From Colwellia sp. 75C3 (GTDB taxonomy: Bacteria > Pseudomonadota > Gammaproteobacteria > Enterobacterales > Alteromonadaceae), in NCBI RefSeq assembly GCF_002836255.1, contig NZ_PJAU01000033.1, positions 186,001-250,000 on the forward strand: a DNA stretch of 64,000 bases. Reading direction: 5' to 3'. Made by a program: the position numbers and the translations under genes. The notes under the pieces are model-generated. The model worked only from the letters and a program-made list of their open reading frames with translations. It made no database searches and was not told the origin of the DNA. Of this stretch, positions 59,231 through 64,000 are shown one piece after another. The first letter of the stretch is position 1; the number at the start of each line of letters is the position of its first letter.

Positions 59231-59719
59231 ATGATGATTTTTAAAGATAGTAATTTTAGTGAACAAACTGCTTGGATTAGCGTGACATTTACCGTATTCA
59301 TAGCCTGGTTTTATGCCAATGGTATGAAACAACTTGAAGGAACGTTTTCTACCCATGCCGACCAAATAGTTGGTTTATGGGCTAAAACAATGTTTGCTAG
59401 TATCATTTTTGCTGTTATTGCCTTTTCGGCTTTAGCTATCATGAGGAAGTTCAGTGGCGATGATGACGATAATTTATTGATTGATGAAAGGGATGAACTC
59501 ATTGAAGCAAGAGCGACTAGGTGGGCTTACTATAACTTGAGTACTTGCATTATTATTTTGTTTGTACATATATTCTGCCAAGGCGTTATTACTAATTACC
59601 CCTTTTTTCCTAACGTACCTCCTATCGACTTTCTTATTCACGGCGTGATGTTTTCAAGCTTACTGGTTGAGTTTATTTTACGTGCGTCACAAATCTATCG
59701 TTACCGAAAAGCAGCTTAG
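59231..59719 (+). CDS. DUF2178-like membrane protein
   Basis: A 162-residue protein with four hydrophobic segments and a cytoplasmic loop containing LIDERDELIEARATRWAYYNL, close to the DERE-x-I-x-x-K-A-x pattern of DUF2178 proteins. These commonly pair with a small HTH regulator encoded next to them, as happens here 188 bases downstream. GGAAG precedes the ATG. Function unknown. Confidence 0.72.
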   Translation: MMIFKDSNFSEQTAWISVTFTVFIAWFYANGMKQLEGTFSTHADQIVGLWAKTMFASIIFAVIAFSALAIMRKFSGDDDDNLLIDERDELIEARATRWAYYNLSTCIIILFVHIFCQGVITNYPFFPNVPPIDFLIHGVMFSSLLVEFILRASQIYRYRKAA

Positions 59720-59735
59720 CTAAAATGATTAGTAA

Positions 59736-59892
59736 TACCAGTTCTATTAAGTTTGTGATCTTTTTGTGCGTAGGAAGAATAATTTAAGGGTAGGCGCTTG
59801 ATTGAGCAATAGCGAGTTATTGGGATTGAGAGCAACGCCGCCTTGGGGTATTTTAACCAGCATAAGTGGGCAATAACTTAATGGGATTGGTA
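59736..59892. repeat. 157-bp MITE-like repeat, copy 2
   Basis: Same length as the copy at 27445-27601, beginning TACCAGTTCTA and ending TGGGATTGGTA, again flanked by TAA on both sides. Shared blocks include GGCGCTTGATTGAGCAATAG and GAGCAACGCCG. It sits between a membrane protein gene and its likely partner regulator, just before the regulator's AAGGGAG ribosome binding site. Confidence 0.82.
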
Positions 59893-59907
59893 TAAAGGGA
59901 GAAAACC

Positions 59908-60153
59908 ATGAGTAAACAAGTGAAAGGCGTGATTAGTAATCAATTGAGAAAAAAACGCTTTGAAAAAGATGAGATGACACAGCAAGAATTGGCTAAAGCG
60001 TTGGGCGTAACTCGGCAAACTATTGCTGCGATAGAAGCTGGCAAGTATTCACCCTCGTTAGAGGTAGCTTTTTGCTTGACCGATATATTTGAAACACCTC
60101 TTGATGAGCTATTTCAATGGCAAGTAAATGACAGTGAAACCAATAATGAATAG
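59908..60153 (+). CDS. small XRE-family transcriptional regulator
   Basis: An 81-residue single-domain regulator: [47 protein letters not shown] and a C-terminal [10 protein letters not shown]. This is the short HTH type often encoded with a DUF2178-like membrane protein. A strong AAGGGAG lies nine bases before the ATG, immediately after the MITE-like repeat. Confidence 0.9.
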   Translation: MSKQVKGVISNQLRKKRFEKDEMTQQELAKALGVTRQTIAAIEAGKYSPSLEVAFCLTDIFETPLDELFQWQVNDSETNNE

Positions 60154-60183
60154 ATAGATTAAGCATTAAAGGTGAAGTGTGGT

Positions 60184-60609
60184 TTACGGCTTAGGTGAAT
60201 TAACCTTGCCATAAAGCCAGTTTATAATGTCTCGCCCCGTTATTATTCCAACAGGTTCATTATTGCTGTTTATGACGGGAAGACATGATACTCCGGTATC
60301 ATGAAAAACCTTTATCGCTCCACTAAAAGGGCTGAATTCTTTAATAGCGACTAACTTCTTCGAAACAATTTGATGAACTCGTTTGTTTAACATTGCTAGA
60401 TCTTTATCGCTTGCTGTGGGTAATTCTAGATTAGAGTTTGTTGCTTTTAAATAATCTCTTTCTGAAATAACCGCAACAAGCTTTTTCTTTTGGTCTATTA
60501 CCATTAAATGATGAAATTTATGTTTAATAAATAACTCTCTAACAACAGATAATCTTTCATCTAAATCTATACAAGTGACATCTTCACTCATTATGTCTTC
60601 AATCTTCAT
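60184..60609 (-). CDS. tandem CBS domain protein
   Basis: A 141-residue protein made of two CBS motifs: MKIEDIMSEDVTCIDLDERLSVVRELF..HHLMVID and VSKKLVAIKEFSPFSGAIKVFHDTGVSCLPVINSNNEPVGIITGRDI. Such pairs bind adenine nucleotides and usually act as sensors. The target is unknown. It lies between the XRE regulator (convergent) and the NorF-like gene. Confidence 0.9.
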   Translation of the reverse strand: MKIEDIMSEDVTCIDLDERLSVVRELFIKHKFHHLMVIDQKKKLVAVISERDYLKATNSNLELPTASDKDLAMLNKRVHQIVSKKLVAIKEFSPFSGAIKVFHDTGVSCLPVINSNNEPVGIITGRDIINWLYGKVNSPKP

Positions 60610-60761
60610 ATTTTATTATCTATTGTTGTTTTCAAAATAATGAGTCAGAAAACTCATCACTAAACGAGACAACGACCATTGGTGTCTCTTAGAAGACAGT
60701 AAGCCTTTCAATAAATCATGTCAACAATACGAAGATTCAAGCTGCGTGGTTTTCTTAAAAA

Positions 60762-61058
60762 TTACAGTGCTGTCAAAGCGACAAGTTCCTCTGAAAACAA
60801 ATCACTGAGAAAAATCAACGCGGGCAGTACATGGAAATAACCGCGCATGAACAATTGAATCGTTTTATTCGCATGATTTAACTCCATAAAGTAATCCATA
60901 ATACGCCTGCCTTTATAGGCAATAGAACAACAAATAATGGCGGTAATCGCTAGGCTTGGTTCAGCGGTCTCTGCGACAAAAGCATTAGCCGTGGTGATTA
61001 TCATCAATAAGACCCAAGAAAAATCTAATACATTGAGTGTGAAGGTATTTTTGAGCAT
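60762..61058 (-). CDS. cytochrome c oxidase subunit IV/NorF-like protein
   Basis: A 98-residue membrane protein with three helices (LDFSWVLLMIITTANAFVAE, LAITAIICCSIAYKGR and FMRGYFHVLPALIFLSD). The size, the helix pattern and the GRRIMDYFMEL segment fit the COX4/NorF group. It begins nine bases after the NorE-like gene, the usual norE-norF order of nitric oxide reductase accessory genes. Confidence 0.75.
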   Translation of the reverse strand: MLKNTFTLNVLDFSWVLLMIITTANAFVAETAEPSLAITAIICCSIAYKGRRIMDYFMELNHANKTIQLFMRGYFHVLPALIFLSDLFSEELVALTAL

Positions 61059-61067
61059 GAGTATTCC

Positions 61068-61688
61068 CTATCGCAGTACATACAAGAGTGGAAAAATAAT
61101 CACCCACGCTAAATCGACCATATGCCAATAACAAGCAATAGCGGTAAAGCCGAGATGATTTTGTTGGGTATAATTGCCTGCTTTTAGCTGACGAATGGCC
61201 CACAATAAACTGCCGCTAGCCCAAGTGACATGTAACAGGTGATTAAAGGTAAGGTAGTAATATACGGTATAAAAATTATTTGTATTGGTCGTTATGCCTT
61301 GATCTACATTCCAATGATATTCCCAAATTTTTATCACCAGATAAACACCACCACAAAAAACCGCACGCCATAACCAACGTATACTTTTTTCAGGATCATT
61401 TAAGCGAACAGATGCTAAGGCTTTGGCAACAAAATAACTGCTGCTGATCAGGGCAAAAGTATTGAGTGTACCTGCCAAAGTATTAAGCTTCAGCGGTCCT
61501 TGGTTAAATTGTTCTGGGTAGTGCGCTTTGGCAATAAAATAAACCAAAAAGAATAACGCGAATTCTGTCATTTCGGCGAAAATACCGACCCATACGGCTC
61601 TGTTACCCGGTATTTTATTTAATGTTTCAGGTTCTTTAGTGACTTCGCCACTACCATTTAAATGAAAATCAATTGCTGTAATGGTCAT
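61068..61688 (-). CDS. cytochrome c oxidase subunit III-like protein (NorE type)
   Basis: A 206-residue protein with five helices, shorter than a true subunit III. Signatures are VGIFAEMTEFALFFLVYFIAKA (conserved Glu), NHLLHVTWASGSLLW and the C-terminal LGFTAIACYWHMVDLAWVIIFPLLYVL. This is the NorE type, a helper protein of nitric oxide reductase. norB and norC are not in the window, so the link to NO is inferred from family and from the neighbouring sigma-54 activator. Confidence 0.82.
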   Translation of the reverse strand: MTITAIDFHLNGSGEVTKEPETLNKIPGNRAVWVGIFAEMTEFALFFLVYFIAKAHYPEQFNQGPLKLNTLAGTLNTFALISSSYFVAKALASVRLNDPEKSIRWLWRAVFCGGVYLVIKIWEYHWNVDQGITTNTNNFYTVYYYLTFNHLLHVTWASGSLLWAIRQLKAGNYTQQNHLGFTAIACYWHMVDLAWVIIFPLLYVLR

Positions 61689-61777
61689 GTTACTACCTAC
61701 TTAGCGCGACAAGTGACTAGGCTAGCTAACCACTTGTCTTTGAGTGACGTTATGTGTGAATGATCTGAGTTAAGCGA

Positions 61778-63184
61778 TTAATTACGAAAGAACACGGTGT
61801 TTTTTTGCAATACAATATCGGGTTGTTCGATAGCTTGAATAATGAAGTTAAACTGAGTGATTTTCTTCTTCAATTCAAAACCATCAATAGCTAAAGTCAC
61901 AGGGATCTCTTGCATAACACCCGCGCCAATAAGTACGTTTTTAGGTAGCGCTAGTGTCAGTTTTGATTCAGGGCTAATTAAGTTGTCGACATTAATAGTA
62001 AAGTGCATAGGTACTTGGCTTTTATTGAGAATTTTTAAGGTATAAGTATTTTCAACGACACCTTCAAAATTAACACGGTACAGCGCAGTTCTATCGCGAA
62101 TGATGTTGGCTTCTAACGGAATTCTACTATTAATCCAAAACCCTAATAATATGACGAACAGTAAAGTTAACACCCCATAAGAGACGAGTTTTAGGTTGAA
62201 ACGTTTAGTTTCTTTACCAGCGAGTTGTTGTTCACTGGTATAGCTAATAAGGCCTTTAGGGTAGTTAAATTTCTCCATGGTTTGATCACAAGCATCAATA
62301 CACAGACCGCAGTTAATACATTCGTATTGAATACCGTTACGAATGTCTATGCCGGCAGGGCACACATCAACACATAAATTACAGTCAACACAATCGCCTA
62401 ACCCTTTGTCATCTTTTAGTGTTTGTCTATCATCACTGCGTTTACGCGGTCCTCTGGTTTCACCACGCGTTGCATCATAGGCAACCATCAAAGTGTTTTT
62501 ATCAAACATGGCTGACTGAAAGCGAGAATAAGGACATAAATGAATGCAGACATGCTCTCTCATCCAACCCGCATTAGCGTAGGTCGATAGGGCAAAAAAC
62601 AACACCCAAAAAGTGACCGCTCCGCTCCAATCGAATGTAAGCATGGTGCTATAAAGCTCGCTCACGGGTACAAAGTAAGAAATAAAAGTGGTCGCGGTAA
62701 ATAACGACATGAACAGCCAAATACTATGCTTGAGTGTTTTTTTGTAGGCTTTAGTTAGCGTCCAAGGGGCACGGTCTAATGCCATGCGTTTATTACGTGT
62801 GCCTTCAATGCGATGCTCAACCCACACATAGGCCAGTGTCCAAACAGTTTGCGGGCAAACATAACCGCACCAAACCCGTCCAAGCCAGGTGGTAATAAAA
62901 AACAGCGCAAAGGCTGCCACCATAAAAATCCCGGCAAGTAAGATAAAATCTTGCGGCCAGAACGTGAGGTTAAATATTCTAAATTCTTGCTTAACTACAT
63001 CGAGTAATACCGCTTGTTGATCGTTAAATTGCACAAAAGGCATGGCAATAAAAGCCAACATAAGTAGCCAGTTAATATTACGGCGAATTTTTTGGTAAAA
63101 GCCCTTTTGCTCTCTAACATAGACAGATGTTTGAGATTTATACGGCTTAATGATGAGGTGCTCTTCTTTTATATCAAACTTCAT
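61778..63184 (-). CDS. ccoG: cytochrome c oxidase accessory protein CcoG-like ferredoxin
   Basis: A 468-residue polyferredoxin with about five membrane helices, WCGYVCPQTVWT (a CxxxCP motif), and two 4Fe-4S motifs in DCVDCNLCVDVCPAG and CINCGLCIDAC. The C-terminal domain is an immunoglobulin-like fold. CcoG reduces copper(II) for assembly of the cbb3 oxidase in studied species. Here there are no ccoNOPQ genes; instead NorE- and NorF-like genes follow 89 bases later, so this copy may serve a different metalloenzyme. Confidence 0.9.
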   Translation of the reverse strand: MKFDIKEEHLIIKPYKSQTSVYVREQKGFYQKIRRNINWLLMLAFIAMPFVQFNDQQAVLLDVVKQEFRIFNLTFWPQDFILLAGIFMVAAFALFFITTWLGRVWCGYVCPQTVWTLAYVWVEHRIEGTRNKRMALDRAPWTLTKAYKKTLKHSIWLFMSLFTATTFISYFVPVSELYSTMLTFDWSGAVTFWVLFFALSTYANAGWMREHVCIHLCPYSRFQSAMFDKNTLMVAYDATRGETRGPRKRSDDRQTLKDDKGLGDCVDCNLCVDVCPAGIDIRNGIQYECINCGLCIDACDQTMEKFNYPKGLISYTSEQQLAGKETKRFNLKLVSYGVLTLLFVILLGFWINSRIPLEANIIRDRTALYRVNFEGVVENTYTLKILNKSQVPMHFTINVDNLISPESKLTLALPKNVLIGAGVMQEIPVTLAIDGFELKKKITQFNFIIQAIEQPDIVLQKNTVFFRN

Positions 63185-63221
63185 TTATTACTACAGGGTC
63201 ATAATTAAGTAATTACTCTAT

Positions 63222-63237
63222 ATCAATAAACGCGCCA
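63222..63237 (-). promoter_or_regulatory. candidate sigma-54 promoter of ccoG
   Basis: On the minus strand TGGCGCGTTTATTGAT has the full -24 element and correct spacing, but GA instead of GC at -12. It lies about 38 bases before the ccoG ATG and next to a sigma-54 activator gene. Confidence 0.5.
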
Positions 63238-63299
63238 TAAATTATGGTTTTTAAGTTGTTGTATTTTATCATTAAATTTCAATGTGGAAGAGTTGTTGG

Positions 63300-63333
63300 C
63301 CACGATATATCGTGTAGGTGCGATATGTCGTGG
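63300..63333. promoter_or_regulatory. paired palindromes, possible sigma-54 activator sites
   Basis: CACGATATATCGTG (63301-63314) is a perfect 14-base palindrome. CGATATGTCGTGG (63321-63333) is a near copy of its inverse, with centres about 18 bases apart. They lie about 65-110 bases upstream of the candidate ccoG promoter, a usual distance for an enhancer. They do not match the known NorR site. The arms could also form a hairpin, but no T-run follows. Confidence 0.55.
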
Positions 63334-63353
63334 TTTTGTGGAGGACTTTAGGA

Positions 63354-64000
63354 TTAACGACGTTGGATATTTAGTTTCTGCATGCGAGAACGTAAAGTAC
63401 TATCAGGTAAGCCTAGTATTTTTGCTGCACCATTTTGACCACCAATTTGCCAATGACAATCATTTAATATTTCAATAATGTAGGCTTTTTCAATGTCAGC
63501 TAAGGGTTTGTTGAGTGTACGTGTAGCCGATTGAGATTTATCGAATTTTTGTTGGATATGTAAGGTATGAGAGTTTGAAAGAATCACTTCTCGTTCGAGT
63601 ATGTTTTGTAATTCTCTGATATTACCTGGCCAGTGATAATCTGCTAATTTAGCTAAACTCTTTTTACTTATTCCTTTGATGTCTTTGTTAAGCTTATGAT
63701 TAAGTTGCGCTAAAATACTATGGCACAGTAAGGGAATATCTTCGATTCGTTCTCTTAATGCCGGCATCACAATAGGAAATACATTCAAGCGATAATATAA
63801 ATCCATACGGAACTTACCTTGCTCTACCATGGCTAGTAAGTTTTGGTTGGTCGCGGCAATAATGCGGATATCTACTTTAATGGTTTTACTGCCACCAACG
63901 CGCTCGAATTCACGTTCTTGTAATACCCTCAGTAATTTACTTTGTGCATCAGGAGTGAGTTCACCTATTTCATCTAAGAAAAGTGTGCCTTTATCGGCGA
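63354..64000 (-). CDS. sigma-54 activator (NtrC/NorR type), 5' end cut by window edge
   Basis: The frame is open to the right edge, giving the last 215 residues. The AAA+ domain shows [21 protein letters not shown] (Walker B), [25 protein letters not shown] and [14 protein letters not shown]. The C-terminus has a Fis-type helix-turn-helix ([19 protein letters not shown]). The sensing domain is outside the window. Neighbouring NorE- and NorF-like genes suggest it could be NorR, the nitric oxide sensor, but this is inference. Confidence 0.88.
   Translation of the reverse strand, partial: ADKGTLFLDEIGELTPDAQSKLLRVLQEREFERVGGSKTIKVDIRIIAATNQNLLAMVEQGKFRMDLYYRLNVFPIVMPALRERIEDIPLLCHSILAQLNHKLNKDIKGISKKSLAKLADYHWPGNIRELQNILEREVILSNSHTLHIQQKFDKSQSATRTLNKPLADIEKAYIIEILNDCHWQIGGQNGAAKILGLPDSTLRSRMQKLNIQRR

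Overview
The window looks like chromosome of a marine, psychrophilic gammaproteobacterium of the Alteromonadales, most like Colwellia. This is inferred from the AT-rich composition and from the gene content: aa3-type oxidase cluster, TonB receptors, PEP-CTERM genes, the thiC-thiO-thiS-thiG order and gammaproteobacterial Fur, Zur and LexA sites. No rRNA, tRNA, prophage, CRISPR array or intact insertion sequence was seen.

Layout. 1-3.9 kb: the 5' part of an M14 carboxypeptidase (cut by the left edge), nfuA, small membrane proteins including a VanZ protein, and a secreted polysaccharide deacetylase. 4-13 kb: a minus-strand aa3 cytochrome c oxidase operon (coxB with two fused cytochrome c domains, coxA, ctaG, coxC, surf1, a Sco-like protein, ctaA, cyoE, sco). 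13.5-14.3 kb: lexA with two SOS boxes. 14.7-25.7 kb: a locus with a TonB receptor carrying an N-terminal STN signalling domain, flavin-dependent halogenase-like, SapC and DUF6445 genes, a FecI/FecR sigma/anti-sigma pair, a sugar MFS permease and glucokinase. It reads as a surface-signalled sugar uptake system whose middle genes have no clear role. 25.8-34.7 kb: a solute-binding protein, a HutD protein, a 157-bp MITE-like repeat, and a TPP-riboswitch-led thiamine operon ending in a thiD-thiE fusion.

34.8-46.8 kb: delta-class carbonic anhydrase, a lipoate ligase-like protein, a redoxin, the PEP-CTERM-system TPR protein PrsT divergent from a PEP-CTERM protein with a sigma-54-type promoter, a CWC protein, an FAD oxidoreductase, gph, mltD and an orphan S24 regulator. 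46.8-58.1 kb: a metal acquisition block. A Fur-box-preceded operon (TonB receptor, DUF4374, PepSY) runs leftward. A ZnuD-like receptor plus AztD-like zinc chaperone runs rightward from a 44-bp Zur-type palindrome. A second Fur-box-preceded operon (DUF3649, PepSY, DUF3325) follows. The leftward PepSY gene appears frameshifted at an A8 tract right after its start codon.

58.2-64 kb: a TauE-like permease, a DUF2178-like membrane protein and an XRE regulator separated by a second copy of the 157-bp repeat, a CBS protein, and a minus-strand cluster of NorF-like, NorE-like and CcoG genes behind a sigma-54 activator cut by the right edge. Between activator and ccoG lie a candidate sigma-54 promoter and a pair of palindromes that could be the activator's sites.

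The observations most worth following are the STN-receptor/halogenase/DUF6445 locus with its internal second signal peptide, the Zur-controlled ZnuD-AztD pair, the A8 frameshift, the sigma-54 promoter ahead of the PEP-CTERM gene, and the two equal-length MITE copies.
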